DNA from: Acidobacteriota bacterium
Lineage (GTDB): Bacteria; Acidobacteriota; UBA6911
Direction: 5' to 3'
Assembly (NCBI GenBank): GCA_017860075.1
Contig: JAFNAH010000159.1
Location: 1-6,206, forward strand
DNA: 6,206 nucleotides
Part shown: positions 1 to 6,206 of the stretch, piece after piece
Layout of the letters: each line of letters begins with the position of its first letter
How positions within the stretch are numbered: position 1 is the first letter of the stretch
Translations under genes and position numbers: made by a program
The notes under the pieces: generated by a model
Told to the model about the DNA's origin: nothing
What the model saw: only the letters and a program-made list of their open reading frames with translations
Databases searched by the model: none

Positions 1-86
1 CCGACCGGGAGCATGAAGGTCGCTGCGGCAAGAACAAGGCAGGCAGAGAGAAGAGGCGACGCGGATCGCATGGGCAGGAAATTCAT
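1..86 (-). CDS. 5' end of a gene for an exported protein (partial, runs off the left edge)
   Basis: Only about 28 codons are in the window, reading leftwards. The start is well supported: on the minus strand GGAGG (92-96) lies five bases before ATG (84-86). The peptide begins MNFLPMRSASPLLSAC and continues with a hydrophobic run, LVLAAATF, which looks like an N-terminal signal sequence: one arginine, then about 18 mostly apolar residues. A lipobox-like LSAC (residues 13-16) is present, but the hydrophobic core follows the cysteine instead of preceding it, so a lipoprotein is less likely than a type I signal peptide or a membrane anchor. No mature domain is visible, so no function can be given. 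The gene is divergent from the MFS gene. Confidence 0.6.
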   Translation of the reverse strand, partial: MNFLPMRSASPLLSACLVLAAATFMLPV

Positions 87-134
87 GCAGGCCTCCGTTG
101 GACAAAAGTGAGACAGAAGGCAAAACCCATCGGA

Positions 135-154
135 CGGCCGGGAACCTCCGGCCG
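135..154. repeat. GC-rich inverted repeat (hairpin) in the divergent spacer
   Basis: CGGCCGG (135-141) and CCGGCCG (148-154) are exact reverse complements around a six-base loop. Neither strand has a run of T directly after the stem, so it is not a standard intrinsic terminator. It lies in the leader or promoter region of the left-hand gene and could be an operator or an mRNA hairpin. The function is unknown. Confidence 0.5.
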
Positions 155-220
155 ACTTGGGGCCAAAACCATTTATACACTCGAAGCAGTCCGGATGTTT
201 CGCACAATCCTCATCGTACG

Positions 221-248
221 TGCACAAGACGCGGCGGCACGATAGAAT
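221..248 (+). promoter_or_regulatory. Possible sigma-70-type promoter for the MFS gene
   Basis: TGCACA (221-226, four of six matches to TTGACA) and TAGAAT (243-248, five of six matches to TATAAT) are 16 bases apart, about 50 bases before the MFS start. The match is modest and chance agreement is possible. Confidence 0.22.
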
Positions 249-296
249 GCACCGCGGTTTCACGGATCTCTATCTGACAGAAGACGCCGTCCCTAT

Positions 297-1476
297 ATGC
301 ATCGAAACCTCCTCGCCACCGGCTGGGCGTCCTTCCTTACCGATGTCTCGACGGAGATGATTTATCCGCTCCTCCAGGCGTTCGTTGCCATGATCCTTTC
401 CGGGCGGAGAGCGTTGCTTGGTCCGGTTCTCGGGATCATTGAGGGAGTGTCTGAGTCGACTGCCAGCCTGCTCAAGGTCTTTTCGGGCTTCTATTCCGAC
501 AGGGTCCGTTCACGCAAAGCACCGACGATCGCAGGCTATTCCGTCTCGGCTTGCGCCAAGGCGCTGCTCTTCCTGGCATCGCGAGGCTGGTACTTTGTCC
601 TGCTGTCGCGCCTGTTCGACCGCGTGGGCAAGGGGATACGGACTGCTCCGCGAGACGCCCTGATTTCGGAGTCGGTGCCACCCACGCAGCAGGGTGCCGC
701 CTTCGGCTTCCAGCGAGCGATGGATTTCGCCGGGGCAACGGCGGGCGTCGCTATCTGCTACCTGGTGAGCCTCAGGTACCTCAATCCCGCGACCGGCACG
801 CTGAGAGATCTCGGGTCCTTCTATCTCCTGTTCGTCTTGTCGGTAATCCCTGCGTTCGCTGCAGTCTGTTGTCTCTTCTTCGCGCAGGAAACGAGGCAGG
901 CGCTGCCAGGCGGGCAGGATGCACCACGCCCAAGCCTCGACTACCGGAAGTACAATCGGAGGCTCCAGGTCTTCTTCCTCGCGCACCTCGTTTTCACGCT
1001 TGGCAATTCTTCGAACCAGTTCCTGCTGCTGCGCAGCATGGATCTCGGCGTTGCCCTGCCGAGCGTGATCCTCATGTATATGGCACATAATCTCTCGACC
1101 GCGCTCCTGTCCCGTTACCTGGGCGGATTGTCGGACCGTGTCGGCAGGATCGGGATCCTGATCTCCGGTTACCTGCTTTACGGCATCGTCTACGGAACTT
1201 TCGGCCTGGTCACGAAATCCGGCTCAGCATGGCTTTGGGCATTCTGGGTGCTCTAAGGGGTCGAGGGCGACGGCGCTTGGATTCTTCCAGACCTTAGAGG
1301 GTGTAGCTTTGCTTATATCGAGCGTCCTGGCAGGGTTCCTGTTTTCGCTCTCGCCCGCGGCGCCGTTCATTTTCGGAGCCATCACCAGCATCATCACTGT
1401 CGCTATCCTCACGCAGATACGTCCCGGGATCATGAAAGCCGCGACGCAGTTACCCGTCCAGGCTCCTTTCTCATAG
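297..1476 (+). pseudogene. MFS transporter, broken by an internal deletion/frameshift
   Basis: This encodes a major facilitator superfamily permease of the inner membrane; the substrate cannot be told. The first 319 residues are in one frame. They include the N-terminal segment WASFLTDVSTEMIYPLL (10-26), loop motif A GFYSDRVRSRK (64-74), the clade-typical DRVGKGIRTAPRDALI (108-123), and the second-half motif A GGLSDRVGRIG (276-286). The frame ends at TAA (1254-1256) right after AFWVL. From 1258 another frame continues directly with GSRATALGFFQTLEGV and two hydrophobic segments, ending at TAG (1474-1476). Relatives, as I recall them, carry about 20 more residues here (an LYG...TEGVEKA...ADLVP-like stretch before the R-A/G-T-A motif). 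A deletion with a length of 3n+2, near 65 bp, therefore fits better than a one-base error. The repaired product would be about 410 residues, normal for MFS. The start is the ATG at 297; in-frame TAG at 243 rules out much extension. The ribosome binding site is weak (AGAAG, 280-284). It converges on the ABC ATPase gene and overlaps its end by six bases. Confidence 0.85.
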
Positions 1477-2166
1477 CCTGCCGCGGCTCATCGATTCCAG
1501 GAGCACGACCCTCTCAGACTCTCCCGACGGGAGCGGGTCATAGAGACGGCAGACGCCGTTGCTCACGGTAAGAGCCCGCGCTGCCTTCTGGATGAACGGT
1601 TCAATGTCGTGGGTGGCGATCACAACGGAGGCACCGTACGCCAGCGCGCCGTCGATCCACGCCAGTATCTCTTCCCTCATGGCCCGATCCATTGATTCCA
1701 GTGGTTCGTCCAGGAGGATGATATGAGGATGGGCGATCCACGCCGCGGCGAGGACCGCCCGGCGTCGCTGTCCCGTGGAGAGCTCGCGGATCGAGCGTTG
1801 TGCCATCCTGCCGAGCCCGACGCGGTCCAGAACCGACGCGCCCCTCTCGAGGGATTCACCCCGCAGGCGGCAAACCAGCCTGATAACATCGCCGATCGTC
1901 GCATATGGCGTCAAATCAGGCTGTTCCGGCACGTAGGCCAAACTTCGTCGCGCCTCGACCTCGTCGATCCAGAGGTCGCGGCCTTCGAGTTTCGCCGTCC
2001 CCTGGTCCGGCTTCTCGACTCCTGCGACAAGCTTCAGCAGGGTGCTCTTGCCGCAGCCGTTCGGCCCCAGGAGCAGCGTGAGTCCGGCTTGAAGATCAAG
2101 GTCCACGCCTCTCAGGACCGGCTCGCCCTCCCTGTACCAAAAATGCACCTGTGCCAGGCGGATCAT
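1471..2166 (-). CDS. ABC transporter ATP-binding protein
   Basis: This is the cytoplasmic ATPase subunit that powers the membrane protein encoded just upstream. All nucleotide-binding motifs are intact. Counting from an upstream in-frame GTG at 2178, they are Walker A GPNGCGKST (38-46), Q-loop glutamine 86 in PEQPDLT, signature LSTGQ (133-137), Walker B IILLDEP (153-159), D-loop SMD (162-164) and switch histidine 190 in ATHD. I place the start at ATG 2164-2166 (231 residues, subtract four from the numbers above). GGAG lies six bases before it, and its ATG overlaps the permease stop as ATGA, a usual sign of translational coupling. The alternative GTG at 2176-2178 lacks a comparable site. After the H-loop there is a short tail of about 40 residues with no recognised domain. 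The size and motif spacing fit single-domain ABC-2-type or CcmA-like ATPases. The substrate is unknown. Confidence 0.93.
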   Translation of the reverse strand: MIRLAQVHFWYREGEPVLRGVDLDLQAGLTLLLGPNGCGKSTLLKLVAGVEKPDQGTAKLEGRDLWIDEVEARRSLAYVPEQPDLTPYATIGDVIRLVCRLRGESLERGASVLDRVGLGRMAQRSIRELSTGQRRRAVLAAAWIAHPHIILLDEPLESMDRAMREEILAWIDGALAYGASVVIATHDIEPFIQKAARALTVSNGVCRLYDPLPSGESERVVLLESMSRGRL

Positions 2167-3392
2167 CTTCCGCTCCACGAGAGTGAGTCACCGGCGCTGG
2201 CATGATGACGTTCGACCCACCTGGTTGCCTTCAGGCTCACATCCGCCTTGCGGGCAGCCAGAAAGGCAGCCGGCGTTGCGGCGAGCCAGATGATCCACGT
2301 CCAGTCGACCAGGGCGACGGTTGCAGAGACGAAAAAACCTTCCAGCAGCAGTCCGCCGGCGCCGGTCTTCCGCTCTCGCGCCCTCCTCACGAAAGACGCA
2401 CCCCGAAGCGCAAGTACCGGAAGGACAGCCGCCACGTGGAGTGCGGCGCCGGGATCCAGCGCGCCTGCGAGAATGATCACAGGCAGCCCAAGAGCCGTCA
2501 GCAGCATCGCGTCCGCCAGTATCCGGTTAGCGGCTGACCATGGCAACGAACGGGCCCACGGCCACACGGGTCTGCGGACCAGCAGCCGGTCAACGATCCC
2601 GGAAATGAAAAACGTGAGAGACAATGCACCGCCGAAGCGGGCAACCCCGGCAGCTATGCCGGGAGGAGGGGTATTGTTCGCCGTAAAAAGGAGCGCAGCC
2701 CCGATCGGAACCAGCGAGACCATGTACGGACCCGCTGCTGCGGGACCAAGGGCGCGCATCGCAACTCGGGCACTGAAAAGCGGGCCAGCCGGTCGCAGGG
2801 CTCTGGCGGGCGGGACGTCGCGCAGAGTCCCGGCCACGAGATCGACTGCCGCCAGCAAAATCAGCGCGAGAATCATCCACACCCAGCCGCCTGCCGTGGC
2901 GCAGATCGCCGCCGCCACGGAGAGCGACGCTGTCATCGGCTGTCTCCGGGACGGCACGGCGGCAAATGCTCCCGCGACCAGCAGCAGCGCAAGACGCAGC
3001 ACAGGCAGAAAAATGGTACGGCCGTGGGTGTGTGCGACAATCGCAAGCAGAGAGAGCAGGATGGCAAGCGGGACTTGAACAGTGACGAGAGCGAACGTCA
3101 GTCCCCTGCGGTTTCCAACCTCGCTCAAGGGGAGGTGGCGCACCCAGCCGCTCAGGCCTGAGAGCATCAATGGAGCAGCCCACGCCGGAAGCAGGAAGCA
3201 AAGGCCGCCCAGCAGCATGTATATGGGGATGGGCGGCTGCAACGCAAACACATCCGTGGCGATACCGGTAACGAAGGCGATCGGATACATTTGCAGAAAG
3301 ACGATGATCAGGAAGGCGGAGAAGAGGGGGGTGAAGGCACGGACCGCAACACGGACGCCTACCCTGAAATGAAACAGCAGCAGCGCCTTCAT
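2163..3392 (-). CDS. Multispanning membrane protein, probable ABC transporter permease
   Basis: The product is about 409 residues and strongly hydrophobic, with roughly ten to twelve likely membrane segments (around residues 22-45, 57-80, 99-121, 127-147, 155-189, 222-239, 250-268, 293-312, 317-332 and 348-380). I do not recognise a named family. The call rests on its tight coupling to the ATPase gene (TGA 2163-2165 overlaps the ATPase ATG) and on LP-containing cytoplasmic motifs like those of ABC-2 exporters. Two such motifs occur, WVRHLPLS (84-91) and WARSLPWS (280-287), each followed by a hydrophobic segment, which suggests two homologous halves. The C-terminus is short and polar. No large extracellular domain and no neighbouring binding protein are seen, so export is more likely than import. 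The start is ATG 3390-3392 or the adjacent GTG at 3393-3395; neither has a convincing Shine-Dalgarno. Numbers here count from the GTG. Confidence 0.8.
   Translation of the reverse strand: MKALLLFHFRVGVRVAVRAFTPLFSAFLIIVFLQMYPIAFVTGIATDVFALQPPIPIYMLLGGLCFLLPAWAAPLMLSGLSGWVRHLPLSEVGNRRGLTFALVTVQVPLAILLSLLAIVAHTHGRTIFLPVLRLALLLVAGAFAAVPSRRQPMTASLSVAAAICATAGGWVWMILALILLAAVDLVAGTLRDVPPARALRPAGPLFSARVAMRALGPAAAGPYMVSLVPIGAALLFTANNTPPPGIAAGVARFGGALSLTFFISGIVDRLLVRRPVWPWARSLPWSAANRILADAMLLTALGLPVIILAGALDPGAALHVAAVLPVLALRGASFVRRARERKTGAGGLLLEGFFVSATVALVDWTWIIWLAATPAAFLAARKADVSLKATRWVERHHASAGDSLSWSGR
2164..2178 (-). promoter_or_regulatory. Shine-Dalgarno and coupled start (ATGA) of the ABC ATPase gene
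   Basis: On the minus strand GTGGAGCGGAAG precedes ATG, placing GGAG six bases upstream of the ATG at 2164-2166. That ATG shares two bases with the permease TGA at 2163-2165. The arrangement decides the start against the in-frame GTG twelve bases earlier and points to translational coupling of the two subunits. Confidence 0.7.
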
Positions 3393-3507
3393 CACTTCAT
3401 CATAGCATCGCTCGTTGCCTCGCAGTACTCGGCAATCTGGCCGTTGGCCGTGGAGCCTGCAATTTCAAATTTTAAATTTGAAATTTGAAATTGAAGGGGC
3501 CGCCCGG
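3393..3507. other. Intergenic spacer between barrel gene and ABC permease
   Basis: This 115 bp gap contains the AT-rich palindrome (3460-3493) near the end of the barrel gene and ordinary GC-rich sequence next to the permease start. No convincing Shine-Dalgarno and no T-tailed GC-stem terminator were seen. On the minus strand TAAAAT (3469-3474) inside the palindrome resembles a -10 box, but no good -35 sits at the proper distance, so any promoter for the ABC pair here is speculative. Confidence 0.55.
3460..3493. repeat. AT-rich bistable palindrome (AATTTCAAATTT-type intergenic repeat)
   Basis: CAATTTCAAATTT (3460-3472) is the exact reverse complement of AAATTTGAAATTG (3481-3493), giving a 13 bp stem with an eight-base loop. 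The same left arm from 3461 also pairs perfectly with 3474-3485 (12 bp, one central T). The choice exists because AAATTTG is repeated in tandem (3474-3480 and 3481-3487). It lies 15 bases past the barrel gene stop. It has no GC stem or T tail, so it is not a classical terminator, although 3' end protection or transcription attenuation is possible. From memory, similar AATTTCAAATTT elements recur between genes in several environmental bacterial lineages. Confidence 0.75.
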
Positions 3508-6162
3508 CTACCAGATGAACTGAGCACCGAAACGGAATGTTCGGCCGTCGTTGAGCGTGTTGGTTATCTGGCCGAAATTCCCATTCGCCAGTTCCGTCCC
3601 GGGCTCTGCAAACTGCGGGGTGTTGAACAGGTTGATCGATTCCGCGCGCAACGTCAGTTTCATGTCGTTGCCGAAGCCCCATGTCTTGGAAACCATCGCA
3701 TTTACGTTCCGAATCCCGCCCTTGCGGAACGTGTTGTGCCCGAGATCGGCGCTTTCCTCGGTCGGTTGCATGAAGCCGAAGGCGGTGCGTGGCAGCATCA
3801 GTCTCGATGTGTCAGGATTGCCGACGGTGCGCCCCAGCACCGAGGCGTCGATGAGATACACGCGATCGTTGCCGTTGCCATCCACGTTGCCGTACCCGGG
3901 GGCGTCCGAACCGGAGACCACGGTGAAGGGCATTCCGGTCTTCGCCAGAGCGACAGTTGAGATCTCCCAGCCGCTCGTCAGGCGCCGAACCCACGATGCG
4001 CCCGGCGCGGCAGGTATTTGATAGTTCACTGCGCAAAGCAGCGCATGAGTCTGGTCGAATGAGCTCAACCCCTTCATGTCCCGGTGCGTCTCGAACTCCG
4101 ACTGGCTGCGCGAAACCCGCGAATCGTTGTCGTAAGCCGTGTTGGTATAGTTGCTCCCGAGGTCGATGGCCTTGCTGAACCAGTAGGAAGCGTTGGCCGA
4201 CAGCCCATGCCATTGAGGCATGACCAGCGAGGCGCGTGCCGCATCGAAGTAACCATCCGAACCGTTGAGCACCCAGCGGTGCTCCGCATGGTAGGGATCG
4301 GCCCGCCGGTCATTGATTGTGGCTGTGGTCTGCGGGATTCCCGGCACCGCGTGGGCCCGATTCAGATACCACATGATCAGGAGCTTGTGAGATCGGCTGC
4401 CGACATAGCCGAATTGGAACCGCAGAACCTGTGACCAGTTCGGCTCCCAGGCGAGGTTGTATTGATGGGAGTACGGAACGGCCAGTTCGGGGTCCAGCAG
4501 ATAGAGATTCGGGCGCGCGTCCGGGATCTGTCCCGTCTGGGTCAGGCCGCGCATCGGGTCGCTGAGATCGGGCGCCATGACAACGATCTTCACGCTGCCG
4601 GGGGGACTGAATCGCACCTGCTGAAAAGTAACCGGGAAGATCTGCCCGTACTGCAGCCCGTAGCCTGCGCGCGTGACACCCCAGCGCCCGGGCAGTTGAT
4701 AAGCCAAGCCGAACTGGGGAGCGAAGTTGTTGCAGTCGCAGTCGTACGGGATCACGTTCAGTCCGTTCACTTCGTAAGGACTCGGGGACGGCTCATAGCG
4801 CAGGCCGAAATCGAGAGTGAGGTTGGAGCCGGCCTTCAAGACGTCTCCGACATAGAAGTTCATATCCCAGTTGCGGAAACCGCGGTGTACGTTCCCTATC
4901 GATACGATGAATTGAGATGGGAGACCGAGGCGGAGGTTCGTGATTGCGTCGTGGCCGAAATCGTTCGCAAACGAGAAGAATCCGCGGTGCGCATCCGTCT
5001 CGATGCCGTTAAACTGGCGCCGCGTCAGACCGAACCCGGCACTCAGAGTGTGGGGACCGCTGAGGTGTGTGATCTGCCCCGCATAGCGGAAGAGGTTCTG
5101 CGCCCTGTCGATGGGGATGTTGCCCTGGGGGCCCAGCGTCTCGAGGCCCGAGGTGGAGACCATCGGCCCGACGGCGTTTTCTTCGGGATTCAGCTGCGAC
5201 CGCAAGCGGTCGTAACCGAACGAGAGGCTGGTCAGGGTCGAGTCGGACCACTCGCGGTTCCAGCCTATGCGTGCGGTGTGGAACTTGTTATTTGTGATGG
5301 GATTCTGCCCGGCAACCAGTTCGAATGCATCGACGTCCTGGGAAGTAAACGAGTATCGCAGGTAGAGCCGGTCGTGCGCCGACAGGTCCTGGTCCAGGCG
5401 GACTGCGCCGTTGTTGGTGTCGATGGATTGCGGTGCATTCGTGTTGAGGGCCCGGGGGTTGATGTCGGTGCGATTCGGGAGCTCGAGCGGATATGCATCC
5501 AGGAAACGGGTGACTATCGCCCTGGTCGTCGGATCGGTGGCAAGGGGCGTCCGCTCGTCCGGCCTGGGCACGAGGACGTTGCCATTGACGCTGCCGCGCG
5601 ACTTGAGCTGATTTCCCTCGAAAGTCAGCCGGGATCCTTTCCAGAGGGGTGCCTGCAGGACGAATCCATAGTCGTTTTCGTGGGCGGGCTTCACGTCCCC
5701 GACCTGGAAAAACGAGCGTGCGCTGAAGATGCTATTGAGGTGGGAGGCAAATATCCTGCCGTGGAAACCGGAGCCACCTGCGGCAGGGATGGCAAGCAAA
5801 GCCGAGGGGGCGTTGCCGAACTCCGCGCCAAAGTAATTGCGCGACGGCAAAAACTCGCGGACCACGGTGGCCGTCGTCCCCAGACGAACGTTCAGCTCCT
5901 TGAGCGCATTGTTATCAACCGGATTAAAGTAGATATTTTCGTTCCGGCGGCTCTCGCCTGCCGCTGTATCTGTCTTCCCGACCAGGTTCAGCTCGACCCG
6001 CTTGCCCGCGTCCGCGGGCGCGGCTTCATGCTCGCGCTTCTCGTCCTCGGCCTGCTTATCTTCAACCTTCCGCTGCGCCGGTGCGTAGCGGTTGCAGAAC
6101 AGGCCGCCAATGATGGAGGCAAACAGAACAAGTCGCGGAAGCCTTCGCCTGGAGATACCCAT
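3508..6162 (-). CDS. TonB-dependent-receptor-like outer membrane beta-barrel protein (Oar-like, acidobacterial type)
   Basis: The product is an 884-residue outer membrane protein, probably a TonB-linked transporter or adhesin-like porin; its ligand is unknown. A basic start (RRR, residues 5-7) and a hydrophobic run form a signal peptide with likely cleavage after APA (27-29). LFC at 21-23 is not a proper lipobox. A charged linker (31-55, Lys/Glu/Asp-rich) follows. Residues about 75-200 resemble the end of an Oar-type plug ([35 protein letters not shown]). The rest is barrel-like, with alternating strands and aromatic residues, a [13 protein letters not shown] motif (473-485), and the late [19 protein letters not shown]...[12 protein letters not shown] signature. 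The last residues RFGAQFIW match the BAM beta-signal (polar-x-G-x-x-hydrophobic-x-aromatic). Acidobacterial relatives are often 1000-1200 residues with an N-terminal carboxypeptidase-regulatory-like domain, which is absent here. The start is fixed by an in-frame TGA directly before the ATG; the Shine-Dalgarno is poor. Confidence 0.88.
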   Translation of the reverse strand: MGISRRRLPRLVLFASIIGGLFCNRYAPAQRKVEDKQAEDEKREHEAAPADAGKRVELNLVGKTDTAAGESRRNENIYFNPVDNNALKELNVRLGTTATVVREFLPSRNYFGAEFGNAPSALLAIPAAGGSGFHGRIFASHLNSIFSARSFFQVGDVKPAHENDYGFVLQAPLWKGSRLTFEGNQLKSRGSVNGNVLVPRPDERTPLATDPTTRAIVTRFLDAYPLELPNRTDINPRALNTNAPQSIDTNNGAVRLDQDLSAHDRLYLRYSFTSQDVDAFELVAGQNPITNNKFHTARIGWNREWSDSTLTSLSFGYDRLRSQLNPEENAVGPMVSTSGLETLGPQGNIPIDRAQNLFRYAGQITHLSGPHTLSAGFGLTRRQFNGIETDAHRGFFSFANDFGHDAITNLRLGLPSQFIVSIGNVHRGFRNWDMNFYVGDVLKAGSNLTLDFGLRYEPSPSPYEVNGLNVIPYDCDCNNFAPQFGLAYQLPGRWGVTRAGYGLQYGQIFPVTFQQVRFSPPGSVKIVVMAPDLSDPMRGLTQTGQIPDARPNLYLLDPELAVPYSHQYNLAWEPNWSQVLRFQFGYVGSRSHKLLIMWYLNRAHAVPGIPQTTATINDRRADPYHAEHRWVLNGSDGYFDAARASLVMPQWHGLSANASYWFSKAIDLGSNYTNTAYDNDSRVSRSQSEFETHRDMKGLSSFDQTHALLCAVNYQIPAAPGASWVRRLTSGWEISTVALAKTGMPFTVVSGSDAPGYGNVDGNGNDRVYLIDASVLGRTVGNPDTSRLMLPRTAFGFMQPTEESADLGHNTFRKGGIRNVNAMVSKTWGFGNDMKLTLRAESINLFNTPQFAEPGTELANGNFGQITNTLNDGRTFRFGAQFIW

Positions 6163-6176
6163 TCAGTCGTTTCACG

Positions 6177-6200
6177 AATTGGGAGGCGGGCTCCCCAATT
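6177..6200. repeat. Bulged hairpin upstream of the barrel gene
   Basis: AATTGGG (6177-6183) pairs with CCCAATT (6194-6200). Past a one-base bulge (C6193), AG (6184-6185) pairs with CT (6191-6192) around a five-base loop. It ends 14 bases before the ATG of the barrel gene on the minus strand. There is no T run after the stem on that side. It may be a leader hairpin or operator. An AGGAGG sequence (6201-6206, minus strand) lies just outside it, too far away to serve this ATG unless the hairpin forms and brings it closer. Confidence 0.45.
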
Positions 6201-6206
6201 CCTCCT

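Larger units (their letters stand above)
87..296. other. Divergent intergenic spacer
   Basis: This stretch separates the minus-strand exported-protein gene from the plus-strand MFS gene and should hold promoters for both. It contains the Shine-Dalgarno of the left gene (92-96), a GC-rich hairpin (135-154) and a weak plus-strand promoter candidate (221-248). A short open frame crossing 157-360 has no ribosome binding site, is arginine- and proline-rich and runs into the MFS gene in another frame, so I do not call it a gene. Confidence 0.6.

Noticed and set aside
157..360. Small plus-strand frame overlapping the MFS start
   Set aside because: It has no Shine-Dalgarno and its composition is atypical. 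It overlaps the MFS coding start by about 60 bases in a different frame.
510..1088. Long minus-strand open frame (192 codons) opposite the MFS gene
   Set aside because: It is antisense to a region with clear MFS motifs. Its peptide is rich in Arg, Glu and Gln with no domain-like pattern, typical of a GC-rich shadow frame.
1723..2205. Plus-strand open frame of 160 codons opposite the ABC ATPase
   Set aside because: The opposite strand has every ABC ATPase motif in order, and this frame has no recognisable features.
2248..3078. Plus-strand open frame of 276 codons opposite the permease
   Set aside because: It is Ala/Arg/Ser/Thr-rich low-complexity sequence with no ribosome site, opposite a coherent membrane protein. 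It is a shadow frame.
3460..3493. Palindrome as an intrinsic terminator of the barrel gene
   Set aside because: The stem is AT-only apart from a few C/G and is not followed by a T run on the minus strand, so standard termination is not supported.
3392..3682. Minus-strand frame of 96 codons running through the palindrome into the permease start
   Set aside because: Half of it lies out of frame inside the barrel gene and half translates the AT palindrome, so it is not a gene.
5997..6100. Lipoprotein signal (LFC) at the start of the barrel protein
   Set aside because: The residue before the cysteine is Phe, which does not fit a lipobox, and an APA cleavage site follows a few residues later.

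Overview
The window looks like a piece of an acidobacterial (or closely related soil or sediment) chromosome. It is GC-rich by eye, densely coding, and carries one very large outer-membrane protein of the Oar-like TonB-dependent type that Acidobacteriota have in many copies. No RNA gene, CRISPR array, insertion sequence or phage gene was seen. The lineage call is an inference from protein style, not from a marker gene.

Layout, left to right. At the left edge (1-86, minus) is the 5' end of a gene for an exported protein, with a strong Shine-Dalgarno and a hydrophobic leader. A divergent spacer of about 210 bp (87-296) holds a GC hairpin and a weak candidate promoter. A plus-strand MFS transporter gene (297-1476) follows. 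It is broken: the reading frame stops at 1254-1256, and the rest of the protein continues in another frame to a stop at 1474-1476. What is missing at the junction looks like about 20 residues, so this is best read as a small internal deletion plus frameshift. Its last codons overlap tail-to-tail with the end of a minus-strand ABC transporter pair. That pair is a polytopic permease (2163-3392) followed by its ATPase (1471-2166), joined by an ATGA stop/start overlap. A 115 bp spacer (3393-3507) carries an AT-rich palindrome that can fold in two ways. The rest (3508-6162, minus) is one gene for an 884-residue TonB-dependent-receptor-like barrel protein with a signal peptide and a perfect C-terminal outer-membrane beta-signal. 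A bulged hairpin sits just upstream of its start, at the right edge.

How the genes may work together: the permease and ATPase almost certainly form one ABC transporter. With no binding protein nearby, and with ABC-2-like sequence features, export is more likely than import. The barrel gene lies upstream on the same strand, but the palindromic spacer argues against assuming co-transcription or a shared substrate. The MFS gene is an independent, probably dead, unit. Nothing here amounts to a clear new multi-gene system. The points most worth checking are the MFS lesion, the bistable palindrome, the internally repeated permease and the plug-poor barrel protein.
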